Positions 9,211-18,405 of a stretch of 64,000 nt of DNA are shown in pieces. Source of the stretch: Phytoactinopolyspora halotolerans (GTDB lineage Bacteria; Actinomycetota; Actinomycetes; Jiangellales; Jiangellaceae); assembly GCF_010550675.1 (NCBI RefSeq), contig NZ_JAAGOA010000001.1:62001-126000 (forward strand), in the 5' to 3' direction. How positions within the stretch are numbered: the stretch's first letter is position 1; each line of letters opens with the position of its first letter. Made by a program: the position numbers and the translations under genes. The notes beneath the pieces are model-generated. The model saw nothing but the letters and a program-made list of their open reading frames with translations, made no database searches and was not told the origin of the DNA.

Positions 9211-9720
9211 TCAGTATCCGGAGTCCTGGTCGTCCTGCTCGACTTCGCCCTGCACGGCTTCTCCATCGGCGTCGATGACGTACCAGACGTCGTTGACACC
9301 CTGCCCCTCGATGTCGCCCGCATCGGCGTCCTCGGCGTAGTAGTACAGCGGCCAGTCACCGTACGTCGCCTGGACCGTCCCGTCGTCTCGTTCGATGGTG
9401 CCCAGCAGTTCCTCGTTCACGCCTTCGCCGGCCTCGACGTCGCCCTCCAGCGGAGGCCAGATGTCCAGGCATTCGTCGATACAGGTGCTCTCACCGGGAG
9501 AGTCCGGGGTGAACAGGTACAGCGTCCGGCCCTCGCCGTCGACCAGGATCTCACCGAGCGAGGTGTCCGACAGCTCGACGCGGCCGGCGTCGCCGCCGGT
9601 GGCGACGTCACCATCCCCGCTGCCGTCGCCGTCGCCGTTGTCGTCGGTGCCGCACGCACCCAGAACCGCCAACGCGGCGGCACTGCAGAGGGCGGCGGCG
9701 GTTCGCGTTCGGCGATGCAT
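9211..9720 (-). CDS. Secreted-repeat (Lipoprotein_15-like) lipoprotein
   Basis: A 169-residue lipoprotein with a short signal peptide and lipobox LGAC (lipidated Cys23), an Asp/Gly-rich spacer, then two copies of the secreted-repeat motif: GRTLYLFTPDSPGESTC...WPPL and DWPLYYYAEDADAGDIEGQG..WYVID. Proteins of this family are surface-anchored and of unknown function. The ATG at 9720 is preceded by GGGAGGT eight bases upstream. It is transcribed away from the riboswitch before cobG, leaving a 180-base divergent region (9721-9900) in which I see no further gene. Confidence 0.85.
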   Translation of the reverse strand: MHRRTRTAAALCSAAALAVLGACGTDDNGDGDGSGDGDVATGGDAGRVELSDTSLGEILVDGEGRTLYLFTPDSPGESTCIDECLDIWPPLEGDVEAGEGVNEELLGTIERDDGTVQATYGDWPLYYYAEDADAGDIEGQGVNDVWYVIDADGEAVQGEVEQDDQDSGY

Positions 9721-9900
9721 ATGGACCTCCCACAGGCGCCAGGGACGCGCATGCACCGCGCGTCCGCGATGATCCGGATACTTGTAGTACGTGCCTGCTG
9801 CCAGCAGAGATTGCTTTGATCCCGAGCCTCGCCGCCGATCGGGCCCGGTGCCGTCGGAGACGCCCGCCCGACGGTCGGCCGCAAGGCTCGGTCCGAGCGC

Positions 9901-10119
9901 CCGGTACAGTGGTGCCTGCCGTGGTGCACGGGAAGCCGGTGTGAAACCGGAGCGGCCCTCGCCACTGTGATCGGGAAGTCCCCGGCCGTTCCCCTGCAAG
10001 GGGAGTCACTGGGCAGCGCACGCGCCGCCTGGGAAGGCAGGCCGGACGACGTACCCGTCAGCCAGGAGACCGGCCACGGCACTGCAAGCTGCGATTCCAC
10101 GAGGTGATGGAAGGCGGTC
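9901..10119 (+). promoter_or_regulatory. Cobalamin riboswitch 2 (cobG operon), 219-bp repeat copy 1
   Basis: Adenosylcobalamin aptamer in the leader of cobG-cobH-cobIJ. Visible segments are GGAAGCCGGTGTGAAACCGG, GCCACTGTGATCGGGAAGTC, GAGTCACTGGGCAGC, CTGGGAAGGC and the B12 box TCAGCCAGGAGACCGGCC near 10058-10075. The stretch 9901-10119, aptamer plus expression platform plus ribosome site (GGAAGG), is base-for-base identical to 22050-22268; the bases on either side differ. It is expected to lower expression of the operon when cobalamin is abundant. Confidence 0.95.
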
Positions 10120-10121
10120 CG

Positions 10122-11414
10122 ATGTCCGGGACTGTGCGCGATCGTGCCGACGCGTGTCCAGGCACCCTCGCCACCCATCAGGCGAACGACGGCCCGCTCG
10201 CCCGGATCCGCATCCCAGGCGGCCGGCTCACCGCACACCAGGTTCAGGTACTCGCCGCGTGTGCCCAGGAGTTGGGCGACGGACGCATCCATTTGACCTC
10301 GCGTGCCAACCTGCAGCTACGCGCCGTCACCGATCCGGCGGCGCTGGCCAGCCGGCTGGGCGACGCCGGTCTGCTGCCGTCGGCGACGCACGAGCGTGTA
10401 CGCAACATCCTGGCGTCGCCCCTGACCGGCATCGCGGGCGGCACACTCGACGTCGCACCGCTGGTCATCGAGCTCGACCACGCCATTCGCGCCGAACCCG
10501 AGCTCGCCACCCTCTCCGGGCGCTTCCAGTTCGGCATCGACGACGGCCGCGGCGACCTGCCGGTCGACGGCATCGATGTCGGCTGGCGCGCGGACACCGA
10601 CGACGCCCGCACGACCGTCATCGACGACGACGCCACCGCGGGCACGCTGCTGCTGGCTGGCGAGGTCACCGACGTGCGCGTTCCCGCGGCCCGCGTGGCC
10701 GACGTGCTGGTGCGCGCCGCGCTCGCTTTCCTCCGGCTCCGCGCCCTGGACGGCAGCGGCGCATGGCACCTGCGTGAGCTTGACCACGCCGCCGAGCGTG
10801 TCGCCGCCGCGATCATCGACGACGGCGCGCCGGTCGAACGCGGCACCCCGGACCGTGCCCGGCTCGGCGCCGGTGGAGCGACGCCGGCCGGTGTGATCCG
10901 TCATGATCACGATCGTGCGTGCGCCGTCGTCGCGGGCGCGCTGTTCGGCACCCTCAATGCGGAGCAGCTACACGTCCTCGCCGGAACGGCGCCCGCGGGC
11001 ATCGTCATCACACCGTGGCGATCCGTCGTCGTTCCGTCGATTCCGCCCGCTCGCATCGACGACGTCACTCGGAACCTTCGTGCCTCCGGCCTCCGGCTCG
11101 ACGATGCCGATCCATCCACCGGAGTGACGGCGTGTGTCGGCAGCCCGGGGTGCGCCTCTTCGCACGCGGACGTGCGCCACGACACCCGCGCCGCCTTGCC
11201 CCGCCTGCCGGCCGGCGTCGCCGTGCACGTCGCCGGCTGTGCTCGGCGCTGCGGACAACCCAGACTGCACCACATCGACGTCGTCGCCACCGGCGACGGC
11301 TACACGGTGGACGGCACGCCGACGACGGCAGACGCACTGGCGACGACGATCGGCGCCGCGTACCACAAGCACCACGGGCCACACGCCCAGCAGGGAGACC
11401 ACGATGTCGGCTGA
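10122..11414 (+). CDS. cobG: Precorrin-3B synthase CobG
   Basis: A 430-residue sulfite/nitrite-reductase-like monooxygenase that converts precorrin-3A to precorrin-3B with O2, the defining step of the aerobic corrin route. Four cysteines for the [4Fe-4S] centre are visible: C338 and C344 (CVGSPGC), C373 and C377 (CARRC). ATG 10122 was chosen over an in-frame ATG at 10104 because it sits just after the GGAAGG site inside the riboswitch repeat. It is first in an operon with cobH (11-bp overlap) and cobIJ (4-bp overlap). Sequence is somewhat divergent in the middle, as usual for actinomycete CobG. Confidence 0.9.
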   Translation: MSGTVRDRADACPGTLATHQANDGPLARIRIPGGRLTAHQVQVLAACAQELGDGRIHLTSRANLQLRAVTDPAALASRLGDAGLLPSATHERVRNILASPLTGIAGGTLDVAPLVIELDHAIRAEPELATLSGRFQFGIDDGRGDLPVDGIDVGWRADTDDARTTVIDDDATAGTLLLAGEVTDVRVPAARVADVLVRAALAFLRLRALDGSGAWHLRELDHAAERVAAAIIDDGAPVERGTPDRARLGAGGATPAGVIRHDHDRACAVVAGALFGTLNAEQLHVLAGTAPAGIVITPWRSVVVPSIPPARIDDVTRNLRASGLRLDDADPSTGVTACVGSPGCASSHADVRHDTRAALPRLPAGVAVHVAGCARRCGQPRLHHIDVVATGDGYTVDGTPTTADALATTIGAAYHKHHGPHAQQGDHDVG

Positions 11415-12045
11415 CCCGAGCACGGTCGATTACATCCGGGACGGTGCGGAGATCTACCGCCGCTCCTTCGCGACCATCCGCGCCGAGGCCGACCTCGCGC
11501 ATCTGCCCGCCGATGTCGCGACAACGGTCGTGCGGATGATCCACGCCTGCGGCATGGTCGATCTCGTCGACGACGTCGCCTACACCGATGACGTCGTGGC
11601 CGCCGGCCGGACGGCCCTCCGCGGCGGGGCACCGATCCTCACCGACGCGCAGATGATCGCCAGCGGGGTGACGCGCAGCCGGCTACCGGCCGACAACGAG
11701 GTCATCTGCACGCTCAATGAGCCGAGCGTGCCCGGCCTGGCCGCCGAGACCGGCAACACGCGCAGCGCCGCGGCCGTGGAGCTGTGGCGGGATCGGCTGC
11801 CGGGCTCCGTGGTGGCGATCGGCAACGCACCCACGGCGCTGTTCCGGTTGCTCGAGCTCGTGGACGAAGGGGTCGGCGCGCCGGCGGCCATCGTCGGAGT
11901 CCCGGTCGGTTTCATCGGTGCCGCCGAGTCCAAGGAGGAGCTGGCCGCGCGAGCACCCGCACCGTACCTGACCGTGCACGGCCGCCGCGGCGGCAGCGCC
12001 ATCGCCTCCGCCGCCCTGAACGCGATCGCCCAGGAGAAGGAATGA
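11404..12045 (+). CDS. cobH: Precorrin-8X methylmutase CobH
   Basis: A 213-residue enzyme that moves the C11 methyl of precorrin-8X to C12, giving hydrogenobyrinic acid. The catalytic histidine is His47 in MIHACGM, in the position expected from the Pseudomonas CobH family. Conserved [10 protein letters not shown] and [15 protein letters not shown] segments follow. It overlaps cobG by 11 bases and cobIJ by 4 (ATGA), so translation is probably coupled through the operon under riboswitch 2. Confidence 0.95.
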   Translation: MSADPSTVDYIRDGAEIYRRSFATIRAEADLAHLPADVATTVVRMIHACGMVDLVDDVAYTDDVVAAGRTALRGGAPILTDAQMIASGVTRSRLPADNEVICTLNEPSVPGLAAETGNTRSAAAVELWRDRLPGSVVAIGNAPTALFRLLELVDEGVGAPAAIVGVPVGFIGAAESKEELAARAPAPYLTVHGRRGGSAIASAALNAIAQEKE

Positions 12046-13688
12046 CGGACGCACACGCGGGCACGGGCCGGCTGTGGGGCATCGGCCTCGGACCAGGCGA
12101 TCCGGATCTGGTGACGGTGAAGGCCGCCCGGCTGATCGGTGAGGCGGATGTCATCGCCTACCACAGCGCCCGGCACGGCCGCAGCATCGCCCGCTCGATC
12201 GCCGAACCCTACCTGCGGGACGGGCAGGTCGAGGAGGCGCTGGTCTACCCGGTCACCACTGAGGGCACCCAGCATCCGGGCGGCTACGACGGAGCCATCG
12301 CGGAGTTCTACGAACACGCCGCCAAGCGTCTGGCCGAGCATCTCGATGCGGGCCGCGACGTGGCGCTGCTGTGCGCCGGCGATCCGTTCTTCTACGGCTC
12401 CTACATGCACATGCACGAACGGCTCTGCGGGCGTTATGAGGCGACCGCCGTGCCGGGTATCACCTCGATGACCGCCGCGGCGGCCGAGCTGGGCAGGCCG
12501 CTTGTCCAGCACGAGGAGGCGCTGACGGTGCTTCCCGGCACGCTGCCCGGGCCGCAACTGGCGATGCGGCTGGCGGAGACGGACGCCGCCGCCATCCTCA
12601 AGCTGGGCAGGACGTTCCACTCGGTGCGTGACGCCCTGGCCGAGGCGGGACGCCTGGACGAGGCGTACTACGTCGAGCGGGCCACCTGGGGCGGTCAGCG
12701 GGTGGAGCGGCTGGCCGACGTCGACCCCGAATCGGTGCCGTACTTCTCGCTCGCCGTGGTGCCGAGTCCGGCCTACACGTCGCGCACCGCCACGACCGCC
12801 GACACGTCGCCGGACGGGCACGACACCGCCGACGCGGCCGACGCGGCCGACGGCGGAACGCACACGACCAACAACACAGGTGGCGCGCTCGACAGCACCG
12901 TTTCTCGCGACGATGCAACAACCCGGGCGGCGGCCGCACCCGCGCACGGAGAGGTCGTCGTGATCGGACTCGGGCCGGCCGGCCCGGAATGGCTCACTCC
13001 GGAGGCCGAGCGCGAAGTCGCCGCGGCCGAGCACATCGTCGGCTACGGTCCGTACGTTTCGCGTGTTCCGGTCCGATCCGGCCAGCAGCGGCACAGTTCG
13101 GGCAACCGGGTGGAGGCCGACCGGGCGTTGCAGGCTCTCGAACTGGCGCAGGCCGGCGCCCGCGTGGCGGTCGTCTCGTCCGGGGACCCCGGCGTCTTCG
13201 CGATGGCGTCGGCGGTGCTCGAGCAGGCCGACGATCCGCGCTGGAACGGCGTCTCCGTCCGCGTCGTCCCCGGGCTCACCGCCGCGCAGGCGGCGGCGTC
13301 GCGCGTCGGCGCCCCACTCGGCCATGACTATTGCGTGATGTCGCTGTCCGACCGGCTCAAGCCGTGGGAGATCATCGAACGACGCCTCGACGCCGCGGCG
13401 GCCGCAGACTTGGTGTTGGCGCTGTACAACCCGGCGTCCCGTAGCCGCCGCGAGCAGCTGCAACGCGCTCGGGACACGCTGCTGCGGCATCGCGCACCTC
13501 ACACCCCCGTCGTCATCGCCCGCGACGTCGGCGGATCAGAGGAATCGGTCCTGGTCAGCACGCTCGGTGAGTTCGACGCGGACACGGTCGACATGCGTTG
13601 CCTGCTGATTGTCGGCTCGTCCCAGACTCGTGTCTCGGAACGCTCCGACGGCGTGCGCACGGTCTGGACACCGCGCACGTACGGCTGA
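12042..13688 (+). CDS. cobIJ: Fused precorrin-2 C20- / precorrin-3B C17-methyltransferase CobI-CobJ
   Basis: A 548-residue two-domain SAM methyltransferase. Residues 1-246 are CobI ([18 protein letters not shown] near the start, [12 protein letters not shown] inside), which methylates C20 of precorrin-2. Residues 304-548 are CobJ ([32 protein letters not shown]), which methylates C17 with ring contraction. They are joined by a Thr/Asp/Ala-rich low-complexity linker, about residues 247-303. The CobI-CobJ fusion is common in actinobacteria. The ATG at 12042 overlaps the cobH stop. It is the last cobalamin gene on this strand before the unrelated qcrB. Confidence 0.95.
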   Translation: MTDAHAGTGRLWGIGLGPGDPDLVTVKAARLIGEADVIAYHSARHGRSIARSIAEPYLRDGQVEEALVYPVTTEGTQHPGGYDGAIAEFYEHAAKRLAEHLDAGRDVALLCAGDPFFYGSYMHMHERLCGRYEATAVPGITSMTAAAAELGRPLVQHEEALTVLPGTLPGPQLAMRLAETDAAAILKLGRTFHSVRDALAEAGRLDEAYYVERATWGGQRVERLADVDPESVPYFSLAVVPSPAYTSRTATTADTSPDGHDTADAADAADGGTHTTNNTGGALDSTVSRDDATTRAAAAPAHGEVVVIGLGPAGPEWLTPEAEREVAAAEHIVGYGPYVSRVPVRSGQQRHSSGNRVEADRALQALELAQAGARVAVVSSGDPGVFAMASAVLEQADDPRWNGVSVRVVPGLTAAQAAASRVGAPLGHDYCVMSLSDRLKPWEIIERRLDAAAAADLVLALYNPASRSRREQLQRARDTLLRHRAPHTPVVIARDVGGSEESVLVSTLGEFDADTVDMRCLLIVGSSQTRVSERSDGVRTVWTPRTYG

Positions 13689-13694
13689 GCTGTT

Positions 13695-13751
13695 CCGGTC
13701 GGACTCCGACCGGCTCACGGACCGGCGTGCTCATGTGCGCGTCGGCGCACA
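13695..13751 (+). terminator. Two small hairpins after cobIJ
   Basis: CCGGTCG/CGACCGG (13695-13713, 5-base loop) and TGTGCGC/GCGCACA (13734-13751, 4-base loop) follow the cobIJ stop codon. Together they may end the cobG operon before qcrB. Stems are only 7 bp, so this is tentative. Confidence 0.4.
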
Positions 13752-13835
13752 CACCCGGCGATGTCACATTCTCGCGCCCTGCGACGTCTTGTTCATGACG
13801 GGACGTCGCGCACTACGGGAGCGCTGAACACGCCG

Positions 13836-15485
13836 ATGAGCACCACGACACAGGACCCAGCCGGCACCAGTGCGAACCCGGCCATGAGACAGGCCGGGAA
13901 ACTGGTCAACTTCATCGACGAGCGGATCACCGCGAGCAACTGGCTGAAGCGCAACCTGCGCAAAGTCTTCCCGGACCACTGGTCCTTCCTGCTCGGCGAG
14001 ATCGCCATGTGGAGTCTGCTTCTGATCCTGTTGTCCGGGGTCTTCCTCACGTTCTGGTTCAAACCATCCATGGCGCACGTCACCTATGAGGGTGCCTATG
14101 TGCCGCTGCGCGGCATGGTCATCTCCGAGGCCTACGCGTCCACGCTCGAACTGTCCTACGAGGTCCGCGGCGGCCTGCTGATGCGGCAGGTGCACCACTG
14201 GAGCACGCTGATCTTCATCGCCGCCATGTCGGTTCACATGCTGCGGCACTTCTTCACCGGTTCGTTCCGCAAACCGCGCGAACTCAACTGGCTGGTGGGG
14301 CTGTCATTGCTGGTTCTGGGGATCACCAACGGCTTCTTCGGCTACTCCCTGCCGGACGATCTGTTGTCCGGAACGGGTCTGCGGATCATCGAGGGCGGGA
14401 TCCTGGCGATCCCGATTGTGGGGACGTACCTGTCCTCGTTCATCTTCGGAGGCGAGTTCCCGGGCGAGGACATCATCTCCCGGTTCTACGCCTTCCACAT
14501 CCTCCTCATTCCCGGTCTGATCCTGGCGCTGTTCGTCCTGCACTTGATGCTGCTCTGGTATCAGAAGCACACCCACTGGGCCGGGCCGGGACGGACCGAG
14601 AAGAACGTCGTGGGCTACCCGTTCTTCCCGGTGTACACGGCCAAGGCCGGCGGGTTCATGTTCATCGTGTGGGGCTTCGTCTTCCTGATGGCCGCCACCA
14701 TTCAGGTCAACCCGGTGTGGCTCTGGGGCCCCTACGACCCGGCGTCGGTGAGCGCCGGCACCCAGCCGGACTGGTACGTCGGATTCCTCGACGGCGCGCT
14801 GCGTGTGATGCCGGCCTGGAAGATCGACGTCTTCGGCTCGGAGCTGGTGCTCAGCGTCCTGATTCCGGCCGTCGTGCTCCCGGGGCTCATCGTCACCGCG
14901 CTGGCCGCCTATCCGTGGATCGAACAGAAGCTCACCGGGGACACCCGGGAACACCACATCCTCGACCGGCCCCGCAACGTCCCCGTCCGCACCGGCCTCG
15001 GAGTCGGCTTCATCGTCTTCTACGTCCTGCTCTGGATCGCCGGCGGCAACGACTTCTTCGCCACCGTGCTGCACATCCCGGTCAACTGGGTGTCCCGGTT
15101 CCTGCAGGTCAGCATCATCCTCGGGCCACCGCTCGCGTTCTGGATCACCAAACGCATCTGTCTCGGCCTGCAGCGCCGCGACCGCGAGAAGGTCCTGCAC
15201 GGACGGGAATCGGGCATGGTCATCGTCAGCCCCGACGGTGAGTTCACCGAACGCCACCTCCCGCTCAGCCACGCACGCGCCTACGCGCTGACCGCGCACG
15301 AGCGCCAGGTCCCGCTCGAGCCGGGACCGCCCACCGACACGAACGGCATCCCCAACCCGCGCCATCGAGCCGAACGCCGCCGCGCCCGCATCTCGCGGTT
15401 CTATTTCGGGGATGTGGTCCAGAAACCCACCCGGGAGGAACTCCGTGCGGCGCACGACGGCGAACAGCGCGAACTCGAACACTGA
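13836..15485 (+). CDS. qcrB: Cytochrome bc1 cytochrome b subunit QcrB (orphan)
   Basis: A 549-residue membrane protein of the actinobacterial QcrB type, the quinol-oxidising, di-heme cytochrome b of the bc complex. Histidine pairs for the two hemes are visible in the second and fourth membrane helices (RQVHHWSTL..VHMLRHFF and YAFHILLIPG..LHLMLLW). The PDWY loop at the quinol site and the long charged cytoplasmic tail after residue about 440 also fit. QcrA and QcrC, normally encoded directly upstream, are absent: the neighbours are cobIJ and bluB. It may be a second copy; whether it works without its partners is unknown. Confidence 0.9.
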   Translation: MSTTTQDPAGTSANPAMRQAGKLVNFIDERITASNWLKRNLRKVFPDHWSFLLGEIAMWSLLLILLSGVFLTFWFKPSMAHVTYEGAYVPLRGMVISEAYASTLELSYEVRGGLLMRQVHHWSTLIFIAAMSVHMLRHFFTGSFRKPRELNWLVGLSLLVLGITNGFFGYSLPDDLLSGTGLRIIEGGILAIPIVGTYLSSFIFGGEFPGEDIISRFYAFHILLIPGLILALFVLHLMLLWYQKHTHWAGPGRTEKNVVGYPFFPVYTAKAGGFMFIVWGFVFLMAATIQVNPVWLWGPYDPASVSAGTQPDWYVGFLDGALRVMPAWKIDVFGSELVLSVLIPAVVLPGLIVTALAAYPWIEQKLTGDTREHHILDRPRNVPVRTGLGVGFIVFYVLLWIAGGNDFFATVLHIPVNWVSRFLQVSIILGPPLAFWITKRICLGLQRRDREKVLHGRESGMVIVSPDGEFTERHLPLSHARAYALTAHERQVPLEPGPPTDTNGIPNPRHRAERRRARISRFYFGDVVQKPTREELRAAHDGEQRELEH

Positions 15486-15647
15486 GCGCCCTCATCGTGC
15501 CGGCGAGCACGCGTGACAGGGATCACCGACCGTCGTCGGACGCGCTGATCGAGTGTCCACCGCTGGGGATACCGGTCATCGTCGTCGCGCGGGTTCGCCC
15601 ACAGCAGCGGTGTAGGGCACGGCGAAGTACGTCGCGCGACACACAGC

Positions 15648-16313
15648 TCACCAGTGTTCGTGGCGTACCGCATCCGCGAGCGGTCGCCGGCGGCGCCAGC
15701 CGTGTCGTTCCAGATCCGGCGTCGTCGCCAACTCGCTGACCGACCCGAGACATAGCCACGCCACCGGGCGGATGCCCTCGGGCAACCCGAGCAGAGAAGC
15801 CAGGAACTCCTCCCGATAGAAGCTGACCCAGCCGACGCCCAGACCCTCGGCCGTCGCAGCCAGCCACAGGTTCTGGATCGCCAAGCACACCGAATACAGG
15901 CCGGCGTCGGCGATCGCATGCCTGCCCAGCACCGCCGGTGAACCTCGGGAGGGATCGTAGGTGACGACCACACCGAGGCTCGATTCGAGAATGCCCTCGA
16001 TCTTGATCTTGCTGAACAGCTTGGCCTGGTCACCGGTCAGGGTATCCGCGAAGACCTTCCGCTCCCCGGACACGTGCTCCTGGAACCGCTCCCGAGTCTC
16101 ACGGTCCCGCACCAGCACGAAATCCCACGGCTGACTCAGCCCGACGCTGGGGGCCGAGTGCGCCGCCCCGAGCACCCGCTCCAGCATGTCCGCACCGATC
16201 GGCTCGCCGGTGAACTCACCGCGGACGTCTCGGCGCCGCTGCAGCACCCGGTAGAACGCCTCGAGTTCAGGCGCCAGCCCCGTGCCGTTCGCCCCGAGAT
16301 CTGTACCCGTCAT
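15648..16313 (-). CDS. bluB: 5,6-dimethylbenzimidazole synthase BluB
   Basis: A 221-residue flavin-destructase of the nitroreductase fold, which breaks down reduced FMN with O2 to make 5,6-dimethylbenzimidazole, the lower ligand of B12. Family segments SAPSVGLSQPWDF and ADAGLYSVCLAIQNLWLAATAEGLGVGWVSFY distinguish it from ordinary nitroreductases. Its presence implies an oxygen-dependent lifestyle and a cell that makes true cobalamin. It is convergent with qcrB and lies downstream of cobK on the same strand, 114 bases away. No riboswitch precedes it. Confidence 0.9.
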   Translation of the reverse strand: MTGTDLGANGTGLAPELEAFYRVLQRRRDVRGEFTGEPIGADMLERVLGAAHSAPSVGLSQPWDFVLVRDRETRERFQEHVSGERKVFADTLTGDQAKLFSKIKIEGILESSLGVVVTYDPSRGSPAVLGRHAIADAGLYSVCLAIQNLWLAATAEGLGVGWVSFYREEFLASLLGLPEGIRPVAWLCLGSVSELATTPDLERHGWRRRRPLADAVRHEHW

Positions 16314-16402
16314 CCCTCATCACCCTTGTTTCCTTATCCGGATCTATTGGCATGGCACGCCTGGTGCCTCCATAAACGGAACATTCCGCGCCTCATGGCA
16401 GG

Positions 16403-16439
16403 CGCTCAACGTGCCATGGGCCGACGCTCAACGTGCCAT
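16403..16439. repeat. 15-bp direct repeat at the cobK 3' end
   Basis: CGCTCAACGTGCCAT occurs at 16403-16417 and 16425-16439, a 22-bp period. The second copy spans the cobK stop codon (16428). Probably slippage; no role evident. Confidence 0.6.
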
Positions 16440-17201
16440 CCCGTCGTCGTGGCGCAGCACCGACTGCACCCACGCCAGCGCGTCGGCGACGGTGCCGACC
16501 GTGGTCACCACCGGACGTCGCGGCCGCCGGACCACGACGACCGGACAGCCGAGCTCGCGTGCCGCGGTGAGCTTGGCCTCGGTGTATCTGCCGCCGCTGT
16601 CCTTAGTCACCAGCACGTCGATCCCGCGCGTACGCATCAGCGTCCGCTCTGTGTCGACCGTGTACGGGCCGCGATCCAGCAGCACCTCCGCGTTCGGTGG
16701 CAGCGGCGGATCCGGCCGGTCGACACACCGGATGAGAAACCAGACGTCCGTGACGGGAGCGAATGCCGGCAACCCCTGCCGTCCGGTGGTGAGGAACACC
16801 CGTTCTCCCAACGCGGGGAGCATGCCGGCGGCGTCCTCCAGCGAGTCCACCCACCGCCAGTCGTCCCCCCGCCCGGCCCGCCATCCGGGCCGTTCCAGCC
16901 GGAGCAGCGGCACCCCGGTGGCGGCGGACGCGCTCGCGGCCGAGGCACCGATGCGTTCAGCGAACGGATGTGTCGCGTCGACCACCGCGGCGACGCCTTC
17001 CCGGCCCAGCCATGCCGCCAGGCCCTCTGGACCGCCGAATCCACCGATCCGGACCTCCCCGGTCGGCAGCCGCGGCTCCGTGACGCGGCCGGCCAGCGAC
17101 GAGACCGCCCGGACGCCGCAACGTTCCAGCTCCGCCGCCAACGCACGGGCTTCGGAGGTTCCGCCCAGCACCAGCACGGTTTCGCTTGGCCGCTCGGTCA
17201 T
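16428..17201 (-). CDS. cobK: Precorrin-6A reductase CobK
   Basis: A 257-residue NADPH-dependent reductase that converts precorrin-6A to precorrin-6B (or the cobalt form, CbiJ). The N-terminal nucleotide-binding stretch VLVLGGTSEARALA, VVDATHPFAE, and the C-terminal LVTKDSGGRYTEAKLTAAREL are characteristic. ATG 17201 was chosen as the only start giving a normal CobK N-terminus; sequence upstream in frame is low-complexity Arg-rich shadow. It diverges from cbiD with 41 bases between starts, so the two probably share a promoter region. Confidence 0.9.
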   Translation of the reverse strand: MTERPSETVLVLGGTSEARALAAELERCGVRAVSSLAGRVTEPRLPTGEVRIGGFGGPEGLAAWLGREGVAAVVDATHPFAERIGASAASASAATGVPLLRLERPGWRAGRGDDWRWVDSLEDAAGMLPALGERVFLTTGRQGLPAFAPVTDVWFLIRCVDRPDPPLPPNAEVLLDRGPYTVDTERTLMRTRGIDVLVTKDSGGRYTEAKLTAARELGCPVVVVRRPRRPVVTTVGTVADALAWVQSVLRHDDGMAR

Positions 17202-17242
17202 GGCGTACCGTTCGGGTACGTGGGAACAGCAGGGACGACAGT

Positions 17243-18325
17243 GTGACCACCGAGCGAACCACCGAAGGGCTGCGCTACGGCTGGACGACGGGCGCCTGCG
17301 CGACGGCCGCGGCCACCGCCGCCTACACCGCACTGCTGACCGGCGAGTTCCCCGACCCGGTGGAAGTCCGGCTGCCGAAGGGCCGGCGGCCGTATTTCTC
17401 CCTCGCCACCGAGCGGCTCGACGACGGCGTGGCCAGCGCCGGCGTGGTCAAGGACGCCGGCGACGACCCGGACGTCACCCACGGCGCGCTCATCGTCGCC
17501 ACGGTCCGTGCCGGCCGGCCCGGCAGCGGCGTCGCCTTCCGCGCGGGCGACGGCGTCGGCACGGTCACCCGCCCGGGCCTGCCCCTGGACGTCGGCGAAC
17601 CGGCGATCAACCCGGTCCCGCGGCAACTGATCCGGGAGGCCATCGGACGGGTCGCCGGCGAACACGGCGGCAGCGGCGACGTCGTCGTGGAGATCTCGAT
17701 TCCGCACGGCGAGGAGATGGCCCGTCAGACCTGGAACCCGCGGCTCGGGATCGTCGGCGGGCTCTCCGTCCTCGGCACCACCGGCGTCGTCGTACCGTAC
17801 TCGTGTTCGGCGTGGATCGACAGCATCCGGCGCGGCGTGGACGTCGCCCGCGCGATGGGCCATGTGCACGTCGCGGCCGCGACCGGCAGCACGTCGGAGC
17901 GCGTCGTCCAGGAGATGTACCAGCTCCCGGACAGTGCCTTGCTGGACATGGGGGATTTCGCCGGCGCCGTGTTGAAGTACCTGCGGCGGCATCCGATCCC
18001 GCGGCTGACCGTCGCCGGCGGCTTCGCCAAGCTGTCCAAGCTGGCCGCCGGTTTCCTGGACCTGCACTCCAAGCGGTCCCAGGTGGACTTCGCGCTGCTC
18101 GCCGAGATGGTGACGGCGGCCGGCAGCCCGGATCTCGCCAGCTCGATCGGCCACGCCAACACGGCGATCCACGCGCTGGAGCTCGCCCAGACCGCCGGGA
18201 TCGACCTCGGCACGCTGGTGGCACGGCGCGCACGAGACACGGCTTCGGAGGTGCTGGGCGATGCGCCCGTAACGGTCGACGTCGTCGTGGTGGACCGCGC
18301 CGGGACCGTCGTCGGCCGCGCCTGA
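17243..18325 (+). CDS. cbiD: Cobalt-precorrin-5B C1-methyltransferase CbiD
   Basis: A 360-residue CbiD. It begins with the family signature RYGWTTGACATAAATAAY and has IPHGEEMARQTWNPRLGIVGGLSVLGTTG and VAGGFAKLSKLAAGFLDLHS. In the anaerobic pathway it methylates C1 and helps remove the two-carbon fragment; the oxygen-dependent pathway uses the unrelated CobF instead. Here it sits among aerobic genes (cobG, cobN), so it most likely takes the CobF step on a cobalt-free substrate; that is inference. The GTG at 17243 was chosen from the family start; the ribosome site is weak. It converges on cobM across a palindromic element. Confidence 0.93.
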   Translation: MTTERTTEGLRYGWTTGACATAAATAAYTALLTGEFPDPVEVRLPKGRRPYFSLATERLDDGVASAGVVKDAGDDPDVTHGALIVATVRAGRPGSGVAFRAGDGVGTVTRPGLPLDVGEPAINPVPRQLIREAIGRVAGEHGGSGDVVVEISIPHGEEMARQTWNPRLGIVGGLSVLGTTGVVVPYSCSAWIDSIRRGVDVARAMGHVHVAAATGSTSERVVQEMYQLPDSALLDMGDFAGAVLKYLRRHPIPRLTVAGGFAKLSKLAAGFLDLHSKRSQVDFALLAEMVTAAGSPDLASSIGHANTAIHALELAQTAGIDLGTLVARRARDTASEVLGDAPVTVDVVVVDRAGTVVGRA

Positions 18326-18337
18326 ACACCGCCCTAC

Positions 18338-18394
18338 CCCATGATCATGAACACTTACCGTGCTATGTGAACGGTAAGTGTTCATGATCATGGG
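18338..18394. repeat. Palindromic intergenic element, copy A
   Basis: A perfect 24-bp inverted repeat (arms 18338-18361 and 18371-18394, core ATGATCATGAACACTTACCG) with a 9-base loop GCTATGTGA, between the convergent ends of cbiD and cobM. It can serve as a two-way terminator. The same element recurs at 29576-29630 in the opposite orientation, loop included, with two base changes. Confidence 0.85.
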
Positions 18395-18405
18395 CGGGCG
18401 AGGGG

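Noticed and set aside
11580-13502. 640-codon frame antisense to cobH/cobIJ
   Set aside because: Arg/Gly/Val-rich shadow across two recognised genes, with no ribosome site or domain.
14304-15482. 392-codon frame antisense to qcrB
   Set aside because: Acidic, Asp/Glu/Gln-rich shadow with no family resemblance; QcrB on the other strand is unambiguous.
16314-16427. Possible cobalamin riboswitch before bluB
   Set aside because: No B12 box or core strands can be found in the 114 bases; only small repeats are seen.
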